21,692 nt of DNA. Origin: Ignavibacteria bacterium. Its GTDB lineage: Bacteria > Bacteroidota > Ignavibacteria > Tepidaquicellales > Tepidaquicellaceae. How positions within the stretch are numbered: position 1 is the stretch's first letter; each line of letters starts with the position of its first letter. Where the stretch lies: the NCBI GenBank assembly GCA_016704345.1, contig JADJAH010000020.1, positions 1-21,692 on the forward strand, in the 5' to 3' direction. This document shows, piece after piece, positions 1 through 9,725 of the stretch. A program made the position numbers and the translations under genes. A model generated the notes under the pieces. That model saw nothing but the letters and a program-made list of their open reading frames with translations. It did not search any database and was not told the origin of the DNA.

Positions 1-2467
1 AGGTTGTTTATAGAATCAGCCATTCCCTTTCTGTCACCAAACTCCTTTCTGATAGATAGGCTTTCTTCATAATATTCCTTGGCCTGTTCAGAATCTCCCA
101 AAACATATGATATACTTCCCAGACTGTTGAAGGAAATTGAAATTAATTTTTTGTCACCAATCTCTTTACTGATAGCCAGGCAATCTTTGTAATATTCTTT
201 AGCTTGCTCATAATCCCCCTGATAGTATGATATATTTCCAAGGTTGGCCATGGAAGCTGCAATTACTTTTTTGTCTTTCTTTATTAATAGCCAGACTTTC
301 ACCAAAATATTTCTTAGCCCGGTCGAATCTCCCTAATGAAATGATATACATCCCAGTTTGTTCCTGAAACAACAATTCCATAATTGTCACCAACTTCTTT
401 TCTAATATCCAGGCTTTCTTCCAGTATATTTCTTGACCTATTCATAGTCTTCTGATGAATTTAAGAAACCAATCAAGAAGCACTTTTGATTTTACAGATT
501 TATCCAATACGCAGGAGCTTTGCAGAATATTTTCAACAAGCCTGATTCCGGTTGAATAATGTCCCGTTGTACTCAAGAATTCTCCAATTGCTGCTGCAAC
601 AAGTCCTCCTTTTTCTGCATTCACATTGTTTACGGACCAATCAATTGCAGATATGAAGTTACTGTGATCAGCATCAATTGTGTCGAGCCAGAATTTTGCG
701 TTTTCACCCCTTAGTTCCGGTTCCGCTTTTTCAGACAACTCTAAGAAAAAATTCAGATGCCGCAAAAATATTCCATGCCCGTCTGAGAGTTTTTCGATGC
801 CGTATTGTTTTATTGACTCGAGTATCCTGTATCTTTCCTTTGATTCATCAAAAATTATTACAGACTTTTCTGTCAGCTGACTTAGAAGGTCAAGTATCAA
901 ACTTTTACTTATTACTTCATCCGAACAAATTTCTTCCGCCGCATCAAGCGTCCACCCACCTGAAAATACTGAAAGTCTGCACCACAATATTTTTTCCTCT
1001 TCCGAAAGCAGATCATAGCTCCAGTCAATCAGATCTCTCAATGTCTGCTGTCTCGGCATCATGTTGTTCGTTTACCTCCGGTCAAGAGACTGAATCTGTC
1101 ATCAAGTCTCTCATATATTTTTTCTACCGATAATACTTTTGTCCTTGCAGCAGCAAGTTCTATAGCAAGCGGGATTCCGTCAAGCCGTGAACAAATTTCT
1201 GCCAGAGCCGGAGCGTTTTTATTATTTACCCTGAACTCAGGATTTACTACGAGAGCTCTTTCTATGAATAATCTTACCGATTCATACTGAGTTAACTGTT
1301 CGGGAGTGTTATTTGAATTTGGATCAGGCATTGTGAGTGGCGGGATTCTGTATGTTATTTCGCCTTGGCAGTTCAATGCTTCGCGGCTTGTTGCAATGAT
1401 CTTCAGCTTAGGACATGAAGAGAGTAATCTTTCAGTAAGATTGGCACAGGCATGTATCAACTGCTCACAGTTATCAAGCAGAATTAAGATTTCCTTTCCT
1501 TTAAGAAAATCAATTAATGTTTCTTCCGTTGTTTTCTTTGATTCTTCCTTAATGCCGAGAGCATCAATTATTGTTGAAGTCAACAAGGCGGGGTCATTGA
1601 GAGCTGCCAGATCAACAAACCATACTCCGTGTTCATATTCATCTATGACTTCGGCTCCGGTCTGAAGCGCAAGTCTTGTCTTCCCGGATCCGCCGGCTGA
1701 TGTCAGAGTCACAAGCCGGCTCAGTTTCAGTGTTTCCTTCACATGCTTCATCTCTTTTTCACGTCCGATAAAACTCGTGAGTTGAACAGGAAGATTATTC
1801 GGGCGTGCATCGAGTGTTTCTAACGGAGGAAAGTCTTCGCGAAGTCCGGCCCCAATTATTTGATAAAGCCGAATTGGCAGAATGACATCTTTCAGTCTTC
1901 TTTCACCTAAGTCTCTGAATGAAATCTCATTCCGTTCCCAATCGGGAGATTGGGAACGAGTATCAATATCTCGAAGACCTGAAGATTCTGTTTTATCCTC
2001 TCTTTTAATTTGAGCCTTAGGGGTAGTGTCTTTTATGTAAAGTTCGTAAGCATCGTTTGAAATGAGTATCTGTCCGCCGTAAGCAGCAGACATAACTCTT
2101 GCAGCTCGTGCAAGTGTAATATAGCCCATGTAATTTTTTCCGTTCCATTCAGCATTTCCCGAATGAATGCCGATCCTTGTCCTGATCACAGCTTCATCCC
2201 AATTCTCGTTCGCCAAATCGATCTGAATTTCAACAGCCGCTTTGACAGCATCTTCTGAACTCCCGAACGCACAGCAAAAAGCATCACCGACGTTTTGAAA
2301 GATGAAGCCGTTGTTGGATTCGATTTCCTTAATCAGAATTGAATGATGTTTTCCAGAGCAGCAGGGAGAGTATCAGGAAATTCCTGAGAAAGCTTAGTAC
2401 TTCCCTCGATGTCGGTGAAGAGAAATGTTACTCTTCCCGATGGTATTATTTTTTCGGTGTTGTTCAT
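1..2467 (-). CDS. Paralogue A: class III cyclase-like / STAND ATPase / TPR regulator (partial, frameshifted)
   Basis: Large signalling protein, probably cytosolic, cut by the left edge. The start at 2467 gives MNNTEKIIPSG, matching the start of paralogue C. Domains in order: cyclase-like domain (FTDIEGST near the start, NVGDAF, then ARAARVMSAAYGGQ, about 2440-2060); linker DLGERRLKDV; STAND/NB-ARC-type ATPase with P-loop GGSGKTRL (about 1677-1700), Walker B ILLDNCEQ (about 1465-1490), ATSREAL and GIPLAIELAAAR; winged-helix region QQTLRDLIDWSYDLL to FSGGWTLDAAEEIC (about 1055-940); then TPR repeats from about 450 to the edge. Frameshifts are visible near 2350 (an A run one base shorter than in B), 1062, 445 and several times in the TPR part. 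A palindromic repeat lies in frame at 1933-1958. The cyclase and ATPase assignment is firm; the ligand and output are unknown. Confidence 0.88.
1933..1958. repeat. Type-1 palindrome inside the coding sequence of paralogue A
   Basis: Arms CGTTCCCAATC and GATTGGGAACG flank a 4-base loop, GGGA. On the minus strand it is read in frame as RSQSPDWER between the cyclase domain and the DLGERR linker. The same palindrome recurs in intergenic DNA at 10962-10987, 12027-12052 and 12492-12517. Confidence 0.93.
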
Positions 2468-2590
2468 AAGAGTCGGTCGCAATTTAGTAATTGAGCATTG
2501 AACAATCTCCCTCGTAATGAATCTACTGGTTGGTATTGTGCAAGCGCTAATATCTGCGGTCCAATGTTCATTGAATAGAACACGTATTCA
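2468..2590 (-). promoter_or_regulatory. Leader of paralogue A, homologous to the leader of C
   Basis: This block aligns with the region upstream of C (8841-8955). Shared parts are an AATTTAGTAATTGAGCATTG stretch, a CTCGTAATGAATCT stretch and CGGTCCAATGTTCATTGA. On the minus strand it contains GAGGGAG (2513-2507), 8 bases, then ATG CTC AAT TAC TAA (2498-2484), which ends 16 bases before the main ATG. It probably holds the promoter, but I cannot place -35/-10 boxes. Confidence 0.55.
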
Positions 2591-2715
2591 ACAAAATACT
2601 TTGCAGCGCAAGTAAGGAGGTCGTCTCAAAACCCATATTTTTCTCAATCCAAAGCTTTGGACATTTTGGGTGTATAGTGATTTTTCCGGTAGTAGATGAC
2701 CGAGAGGGTGCCACT

Positions 2716-2775
2716 TGCCCGCCTGCAGCGCTAAATCATGAACACTCAATGCGGGCAGTCATTCGCAGGAATGAC
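2716..2775. repeat. GC-rich palindrome followed by a GTCATTC/GAATGAC palindrome
   Basis: TGCCCGC (2716-2722) pairs with GCGGGCA (2751-2757). A perfect 18-base palindrome, GTCATTC-gcag-GAATGAC (2758-2775), follows immediately. Related GC-rich blocks occur near 9020-9250, 11009-11101 and 15483-15861. Apart from this, the block at 2833 and the leader of A, I see no gene in the 417 bases between A and B. Confidence 0.7.
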
Positions 2776-2832
2776 AATCTTTGGATTATTGTGTTTTCAC
2801 ACAGCCTCTCCTGATTGGAAAAGCGAGATTTG

Positions 2833-2860
2833 CGTTACGAATCAGGAGATTCGTAACGAG
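2833..2860. repeat. Type-2 palindrome
   Basis: Arms CGTTACGAATC and GATTCGTAACG around loop AGGA, followed by AG. It lies just beyond the 3' end of paralogue B. Just before it (about 2812-2825) is a half copy of type 1, TCTCCTGATTGGAA. Confidence 0.92.
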
Positions 2861-2884
2861 AGATGAAAAGACACAGCACATATC

Positions 2885-5800
2885 TTAGCAGCTCATCGCC
2901 AGCTGACAAGCTTCTTCAAGCGTCATTTTCTCTCCCTCTTCCCTGTATTTTTGCAAACTCTGCATCACTTAACAGTTCATACAGTCTTGCAGTCAATTCA
3001 TTTTTTCTTTCTCAACATTAACATCAAATACTATTCCCATAGACTTCACTGTGTGCTCTGCCGCATACAACAATTTAACTGCATTGAAGTATTTTTATTC
3101 TGTTCAAATAATAGTGCCAGATAAAATAAGAGTGTTTGCAATCCCCGGTTTGTCACCAATTTCTTTTTTAATTTCCAGGCTTTCTTCATGATATTTCTTA
3201 GCCTGTTCATGATCTCCACTATGGCGTGCTACACTTCCAAGATTGTTCAACGAATCAGCCATTCCTCTCTTGTCCCCAATTTCTTTCCTGATCGCCAGGC
3301 TTTCTTCAAAGTAAGTCTTTGCCTGTTCATAATCTCCTTGAGTGTACATTATACCTCCCAGATTGTTCATGGAATCAGCCATTCCTATTCTGTCACCGAT
3401 CTCTTTTCTGACTGCCAGGCTATCTTCAAAATATTTCTTAGCCTGCTCATAATCTCCCTGAGTGTACACAATCCCTCCCAGATTGTGCATGTAATCAGCC
3501 ATTCCTTTTCTATTGCCAAGCTCCTTTCTTATGGCCAGACTTTCTTCATAATATTTCTTTGCCTGTTCATATTCTCCCTGATTAAAAGCTATCATTCCAA
3601 GGTTGCCCATAGAAATAGCAACTCCCATTTAGAACCAATGTCCTTGTTGTAAGCCAGACTCTCTTCATGATATTTCTTAGCCTGATCATAGTCTCCCTGA
3701 AATGATGAAAGACAACCCAAACTATTCATGTTAGAAGCCATTCCTTTTTTGTCTCCCATTTCTTTCTTTATGGCAAAGCTCTCTTCAAAATATTTCTGAG
3801 CCTTTTCATAGTCTCCCTGATCAACTGACAAATTACCCAGGCTTTGCAATGAATCAGCCATTCCGTTTTTGTCACCAATTTCTTTTTTGAATGCAAGGCT
3901 TTCTTCATGATATTTCTTAGCCTGTTCATAATCTCCCTTTATGTCAGCTACTTTCCCAAGGTTATGCAAAGATTCAGCAATCCCCTTCTTGTCACCAATT
4001 GTCTTGCTGATAGCCAGGCATTCTTCGGAATATTTCCTGACCTGCTCATAGTTTCCCTGATGATATTTAAAAACACCAAGCCAGGTAAGTACTTTTATTT
4101 TGATGAATCATCCAATGTGCCGGAACTTTGCAGAATATTTTCATTAAGCCTGATCCCTGTTGAATAATGTCCGGCAGTATTCCAGAAGTTTCCAAGTGCT
4201 GCGGCTATGATTGCTCCTTTGTCGGCAATCTCATTGGTTACTGACCAATCAATTGCAGATATAAAATTACTGTGATCAGCATCAATTGTATCGAGCCAGA
4301 ATCTTGCGTTCTCACTCCTTAGTTCCGGCGCCGCTTTTTCCGACAACTCTAAAAAGAAATTCAGATGACGTAAGTAAACTTCATATCCGTCTGAAAGTTT
4401 TTCGATGCCGTATTGTTTTATTGATTCAAGTATCCTGTATCTTTCCTTTGATTCGTCATAAATTATTACAGACTTTTCGGTTAGTTGACTTAGAAGGTCA
4501 AGTATCACACTCTTACTTATTGTTTCATCTGAACAAATATCTTCCGCTGCCTCAAGCGTCCACCCTCCTGAGAAAACGAAAGTCTGCTCCGTAATATTTT
4601 TTTCTTCCCGAAAGCAGATCATAGCTCCAGTCAATCAGAGCTCTCAATGTCTGCTGTCTCGGTAGTGCTGTTCGTTTACCTCCGGTCAAGAGACTGAATC
4701 TGTCATCAAGTCTTTCATATATTTTTACTACCGGTAAAGCGTTTGTCCTTGCAGCAGCAAGTTCTATCGCAAGCGGGATTCCGTCAAGACGTGAACAAAT
4801 TTCTGTCAGCGCCCGAGCGTTTTCATTAATTATTCTGAACTCAGGATTTACTGCCAAAGCCCTTTCGATGAATAATCTTACTGATTCATACTGAGCCAAT
4901 TGTTCAGGAGTATTGTTTGAATTTGGATCAGGCATTGTAAGCGGCGGGATCCTGTATGTCTTTTCGCCTTTGCAGTTCATTGCTTCGCGGCTTGTTGCTA
5001 TGATCTTCAGCTTAGGACATGAAGAAAGCAATCTCTCAGTCAGATCCGCACAGGCATGTACTAACTGCTCGCAGTTATCAAGCAGAATTAAGATTTCCTT
5101 TCCTTTAAGAAAATCAATTAATGTTTCTTCCGTTGTTTTCTTTGATTCTTCCTTAATGCCGAGAGCATCAATTATTGTTGAAGTCAATAAGGCGGGGTCA
5201 TTCAAAGCAGCAAGATCAACAAACCAAACTCCGTATTCATATTCATCTATGACTTCAGCTGCCGTCTGAAGCGCAAGTCTTGTCTTCCCCGATCCGCCGG
5301 CTGATGCCAGAGTCACGAGCCGGTTAAGTTTCAGTGCTTCCTTCACCTGCTTCATCTCTTTTTCGTCCGATAAAACTTGTGAGCTGGAGAGGGAGATTGT
5401 TCGGACGAGCATCGAGTGTCATCTAATGGCGGAAAGTCTTCTCTTAGATCTTTTGATAATACCTGATACAAACGTATTGGCTCTATAACATCTTTCAGTC
5501 TTCTCTCACCCAGATCACGGAAGCTAATATCTTTTTCTTTATCAAAGTTTTCTTTATGAATTTCATAAGCATCATTTGAAACAAGTATCTGACCGCCGTA
5601 AGCAGCAGACATTACTCTTGCAGCCCGTGCAAGTGTAATATAACCATGTAATTCTTTCCGTTCCGTTCAGCATTTCCCGAATGAATGCCAATCCTTGTCC
5701 TGATCACAGCTTCATCCCATTTCTGATTTGCAAGATTTATCTGTATCTCAACAGCCGCTTTGACAGCATCTTCCGAGCCCGCAAATGCACAGCAAAAAGC

Positions 5801-5974
5801 ATCACCGACGTTTTGAAAGATGAAGCCGTTGTTGGATTCAATTGCTTTAATCAGAATTGAATGATGTTTTTCCAAAGCAGCGGGGAGAGTATCAGGAAAT
5901 TCCTGAGAAAGCTTTGTACTGCCCTCGATGTCAGTGAAAAGAAATGTTATATGTCCCTCGGGTGGTCTAAGCAT
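2885..5974 (-). CDS. Paralogue B: class III cyclase-like / STAND ATPase / TPR regulator (frameshifted)
   Basis: Start ATG at 5974 (MLRPPEGHITFLFTDIEGST) overlaps the last 8 bases of C, suggesting translational coupling. Order: cyclase-like domain (FTDIEGST, NVGDAF, MSAAYGGQ; 5974-5560), DLGERRLKDV linker, ATPase (GGSGKTRL about 5280-5300, ILLDNCEQ, ATSREAM, GIPLAIELAAAR), winged helix (about 4660-4540), a helical segment, then about eight 40-residue TPR repeats of the QGDYEQAKKYFEESL type (about 4060-3110). A tail around AAEHTVKSMG, LYELLSDAEFAKI and MTLEEACQLAMSC ends at a TAA at 2885. Frameshifts lie near 5645, 5400, 4600, 4100 (A run), 3610, 3120, 3085, 3005 and 2940. Reconstructed length is about 1,030 residues. 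The ATPase is closest to A, while the linker DNA is closest to C. Confidence 0.88.
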
Positions 5975-8840
5975 TGTCGTCCTTTTTCAGAGCAAGTTCA
6001 ACTGCTTCTTCCAGCGTGAGCTTCTTTCCTTCTTCCCAATATTTATTAAATTCCTCTATACTCAGATGCTCGTGGAGCTTTGCAATGGTTTCATCTTTTA
6101 TTAATCTGCTGCTTTTATCTAAAACACCTTCTATTGATTCAATTATTTTTCGGAAGTACTCAACAGTTTACTGCTAACTCAAAATCTCTCTGATTGGCTA
6201 ATATGCTTCCAAAATAAATCATTAATTCAGAAATTCCACTTTTGTCACCAATTTCTTTTCTGATGGCCATTTCTTCTTCAAAAAATTCTTTGCAAGTGCA
6301 TAATCCCCCTTTTCGCTTGCTAAATTTCCCTGGCTGCGATGCAGGGAATCAGCAATTCCACGTTTGTCTCCAATTTCTTTGAAGATTTTCAAACTATCTT
6401 CATAATATTTCTTAGCCAGTTCTTTATCTCCCCTATAGTTTGCTAAATTTCCCAGATAGTTGAAGGAATAAGCAATTCCATTTTTGTCTCCAATTTCTTT
6501 TCTGATACATAGACTTTCTTCAAAATATTTCTTAGCCTGTTCATGATATCCCTTTTCTAATGCCAAATGTCCCAGATTTTGCAATGAAAAAGAAATTCCA
6601 TGTTTATCTCCAATTTCTTTACGGATAGCTAAACTATCTTCATTAAACTTCTTAGCCTGTTCATAATCCCCTTTAACGAATGCCAATAGTCCCAGGTTAT
6701 GCAATGTAATAGCAATTCCACTTTTATCACCAATTTCTATTTTTGTATCAAGACTTTCTTCAAAATATTTCTTAGCTTCTTCGAAATTTCCCTGATCGCT
6801 TGCAATGTTTCCCAGGGTGTTCTTGGAACCCGCTATAACTTTTTTGTCACCAATTTCTTTTCCTATAGACAGACTTTCTTCACAATATATCTTAGTCTGT
6901 TCATAATCTCCCTGTTGAATTTTAAAAACACCAATCCGCAAAAGTAATTTTCCTTTTATTGCTTTACTTAATTCACCGTGGTTTTGCAGAATATTTTCAT
7001 AAAGCCTTATTCCGGTCGAATAATGTCCTCTAATTTTCCAGAATTGCTCAAATGCAGTGGCAATAACAGCTCCTTTTTCTATATTCTCATTACTTAATGA
7101 CCACTCTATTGAGAATATAAAATTATTATGGTCTGCTTCAATTATGTCGAGCCATAATTTTGGATCGCTTCCATTTAGTTCAGTCTCTGCCTTTTGCGCC
7201 AGTTCCAGAAAATGATCCAAATGTTTTAAAAATATTTCATTTTCGTTTTCCAGTTTTTCTCTTCCGTATTGTTTTATCGATTCAAGTATATTGTACCGCT
7301 CCCTTGACTCATTATAATTTATTATTGACTTTTCTGATAGTTCACTTAGTAGGTCAATAATATTATTCTTGTTAATGATTTCATCAGAACAGATTTCCTC
7401 CGCCGCCTCCAGAGTCCATCCGCCTGAAAATACAGACAGTCTGCTCCAGAGAATTTTTTCATTTTCTGTCAGCAGATCAAAGCTCCAGTCAACCAGCGCT
7501 CTTAATGTCTGTTGTCTTGGCAAAGCAGTTCTCTTACCTCCCGTCAGCAGATTAAATCTGTCATCAAGTCTTTCATAAATTTTTTCTATTGACAGCACTT
7601 TTGTTCTTGCTGCTGCCAGTTCTATGGCAAGAGGAATTCCATCAAGCCTCGAGCATACCTCAGCCAGCGCCGGAGCGTTTTCATTGTTAACTCTGAATTT
7701 CGGATTTACTGTCAAAGCCCTTTCAATGAACAATCTAACCGATTCATATTGAGTTAACTGCTCAGGTGTGTCTTTGGAATTTGGATCAGGATGCGTAAGC
7801 GCCGGGATTTTAAAAATCTGCTCACCCGCACAGTTCAATGCTTCGCGACTGGTTGCAATGATCTTCAGCTTCGGACAAGAAGTGAGTAGTCTTTCAGTCA
7901 GATCCGCACAGGCACCTATCAAATGTTCGCAGTTATCGAGTATGATCAGGATCTCTTTATCCCTTAAATGTTCAGTTAAAGTTTCTTCAGGAGTTTTCTT
8001 AAGTTCTTCTTTTATTCCTAGTGGATTGATTATTGCAGCAGTCAAAAAATCGGGATCGCTAATTGCCAGTTCTACAAACCAGACTCCGTTTCAAAGTCAT
8101 CTATCAAGTCCGCTCCTGCCTGAAGTGAGAGTCTCGACTTTCCCGCACCGCCTGTTCCGGTCAGGGTCAAAAGTCTGTTTTGTTTGAGTTCATCTTTTAA
8201 ATACTTAAGCTCTTTCTCACGCCCGATAAAACTTGTAAGCTGTATCGGAAGATTATTCGGACGAGCATCCAAAGTTTTTAAAGGGGGAAACTCTTCTCTT
8301 AGCTCTTTTGATAATACCTGATACAAACGTATTGGCTCTATTACATCTTTCAGTCTTCTCTCACCCAGATCACGAAAAGAAAAATCTTTTTTCCTTAACA
8401 AGGTTTTCCTTATAAATTTCATAAGCATCATTAGAAACAATTATTTGCTCTCCGTAAGCAGCAGACATAACTCTTGCAGCTCGTGCAAGTGTAATGTAGC
8501 CCATGTAATTTTTTCCGTTCCATTCAGCATTCCCCGAGTGAATGCCGATCTTATCCTTATCACAGCTTCATCCCAATTCTCATATGCAAGATTGATCTGT
8601 ATTTCAACAGCCGCTTTGACAGCATCTTCTGAACTCCCGAACGCACAGCAAAAGCATCGCCAACGTTTTGAAAGATGAAGCCGTTGTTGGATTCGATTGC
8701 CTTTTATCAGAATGGAATGATGTTTTCAAAGCAGCAGGGAGAGTATCAGGAAATTCCTGAGAAAGCTTTGTACTTCCCTCGATGTCGGTGAAGAGAAATG
8801 TTACATTTCCCGATGGTATTATATTTTCGTGTATGTTCAT
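5967..8840 (-). CDS. Paralogue C: class III cyclase-like / STAND ATPase / TPR regulator (frameshifted)
   Basis: First gene of a probable C-B operon. The start at 8840 (MNIHENIIPSG) matches paralogue A. An in-frame ATG at 8906 would add 22 residues that lie in the leader homologous to A, so I prefer 8840. Cyclase-like domain 8815-8440 with several frameshifts (8703, 8725, 8652, 8550); linker DLGERRLKDVIEPIRLYQVL; ATPase with P-loop GTGGAGKSR (about 8135-8160), ILDNCEHL, ATSREAL and GIPLAIELAAAR. From 8045 to 6222 one clean frame carries the rest of the ATPase, winged helix and about six to seven TPR repeats. After a frameshift near 6165 the tail YFRKIIESIEGVL to WEEGKKLTLEEAVELAL ends at TAG 5967. 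Reconstructed length is about 950 residues. It is more diverged from A and B than they are from each other in the ATPase. Confidence 0.88.
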
Positions 8841-8955
8841 TAAAATGAGTCTCAATTTAGTAATTGAGCATTGAACATTCTCCTCGTAATGAATCTCATG
8901 ATTCATTTAATGCTAACTTTTATATACGGTCCAATGTTCATTGAGTCGAACTTAT
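8841..8955 (-). promoter_or_regulatory. Leader of paralogue C with two hairpins and a 4-codon ORF
   Basis: Homologous to the leader of A. Palindrome AATGAATC-tcat-GATTCATT (8888-8907) resembles a type-2 repeat in which a stem C:G pair has become T:A on both arms. On the minus strand GAGGAG (8885-8880) lies 8 bases before ATG CTC AAT TAC TAA (8871-8857). That ORF overlaps a second hairpin, CTCAATT-tagt-AATTGAG (8851-8868). The main ATG (8840) lacks a clear Shine-Dalgarno of its own. Confidence 0.55.
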
Positions 8956-9018
8956 ATCATTTTCCATAGTATCCGCATCCATCCCGGATCAATAACGCAA
9001 GCAATGCCGTTCCTTCTC

Positions 9019-9081
9019 GCTCCCCAGCCCCGCCTGCAAAGGTGTAGTTGATTAGCTGTCTGCGGGCAGGCAATGGGAGCG
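9019..9081. repeat. Composite repeat: GC-rich block between CGCTCCC/GGGAGCG arms
   Basis: CGCTCCC (9019-9025) pairs with GGGAGCG (9075-9081). Between them lie CCCGCCTGC and CTGCGGGCAGG. It resembles the better preserved nested repeats at 10998 and 15613. No gene is apparent from 8956 to 9378; apart from repeats I see only A/T-rich sequence there. Confidence 0.6.
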
Positions 9082-9140
9082 CTGCTATTTCAAATGCCAA
9101 GAGATGTTCTATACAGCAAGCGGAGATCTGTAAGTAAAAG

Positions 9141-9262
9141 CGTTAACAAGCAACCTGCCTGCCCGCCGAAGACAAAACTAGTTCTGCTCTCTGCAGGCGG
9201 GCCTGCCCACTTGCCATTGAAATTTGGAATGCATTATGGCAGGCAGGGGGCTTGGTAACGAG
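9141..9262. repeat. Composite repeat: GC-rich block between CGTTAACAAGC and GCTTGGTAACG arms
   Basis: The left arm (9141-9151) and right arm (9250-9260, followed by AG) pair except for one position. The insert opens with CCTGCCTGCCCGC and ends GGCAGGCAGG, with GCAGGCGGGCCTGCCCAC in the middle. It carries the internal motif TTGCCATTGAAATTTGGAAT (9211-9230). The same motif, slightly changed, is inside the repeat at 10998-11116 (11066-11085). Confidence 0.75.
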
Positions 9263-9378
9263 TAGTTGAAGAAAATTTTTTAATAGGAAGTTAATGGCAG
9301 ATGATTAATATTTAAAAAGAAGAATCGATATGTTATAATCGGTATTGTAGCTTGATCGAATCAATAAAGTGAAAACAT

Positions 9379-9696
9379 ATGAACTGGTTTTATCTGATAT
9401 TGGCAGGAGTATTTGAAATTGGCTGGCCTTTGGGGCTGAAGTTATCCCAGACTATGTCTTCAAAAGTTTTGGGAATACTTATGGCAATAATTTCAATGAG
9501 TTTGAGCGGGTTGTTCTTATGGCTTGCACAAAAGACCATTCCCATTGGGACGGCCTACGCCGTATGGACAGGAATTGGCGCCGTCGGGACTTTGTTTGTC
9601 GGAATAATTTATTTTGGCGACTCTGCAAGTATCTGGAGATTGTTATCTGCGTTATTGATTGTAGTAGGCATTGTCGGACTGAAGTTCGCACAATGA
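9379..9696 (+). CDS. sugE: SMR-family transporter, guanidinium exporter (SugE/Gdx) type
   Basis: 105-residue inner-membrane protein with four hydrophobic segments (about 2-20, 30-50, 57-77, 84-103), the normal length for the small multidrug resistance family. Gdx/SugE features are present: the essential membrane Glu13 in AGVFEIGW, Trp16, Ser43, and Tyr60 and Trp63 in GTAYAVWTGIGAVGT. This subfamily exports guanidinium in exchange for protons and works as an antiparallel dimer. It is one of the few intact genes in the window. Upstream is a possible TATAAT at 9334-9339 without a convincing -35 and with no clear Shine-Dalgarno. I did not see the conserved elements of a guanidine riboswitch. The aldo/keto reductase starts 29 bases downstream, possibly in the same transcript. 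Substrate is inferred from family. Confidence 0.92.
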   Translation: MNWFYLILAGVFEIGWPLGLKLSQTMSSKVLGILMAIISMSLSGLFLWLAQKTIPIGTAYAVWTGIGAVGTLFVGIIYFGDSASIWRLLSALLIVVGIVGLKFAQ

Positions 9697-9725
9697 TTTT
9701 TGTTTATTAAATTAAAAATTTCAAA

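Noticed and set aside
8841..8906. ATG 8906 as the start of paralogue C
   Set aside because: The extra 22 residues are encoded by a leader homologous to the leader of A. The start at 8840 matches the start of A in sequence.
678..9258. Plus-strand open frames antisense to the cyclase-STAND genes, and 9073-9258
   Set aside because: They mirror the codon pattern of well-supported minus-strand genes. The last one is repeat sequence.
9263..9378. Guanidine riboswitch upstream of the SugE-type gene
   Set aside because: I could not see the conserved paired elements of known guanidine riboswitches; the stretch is A/T-rich and mostly unstructured.
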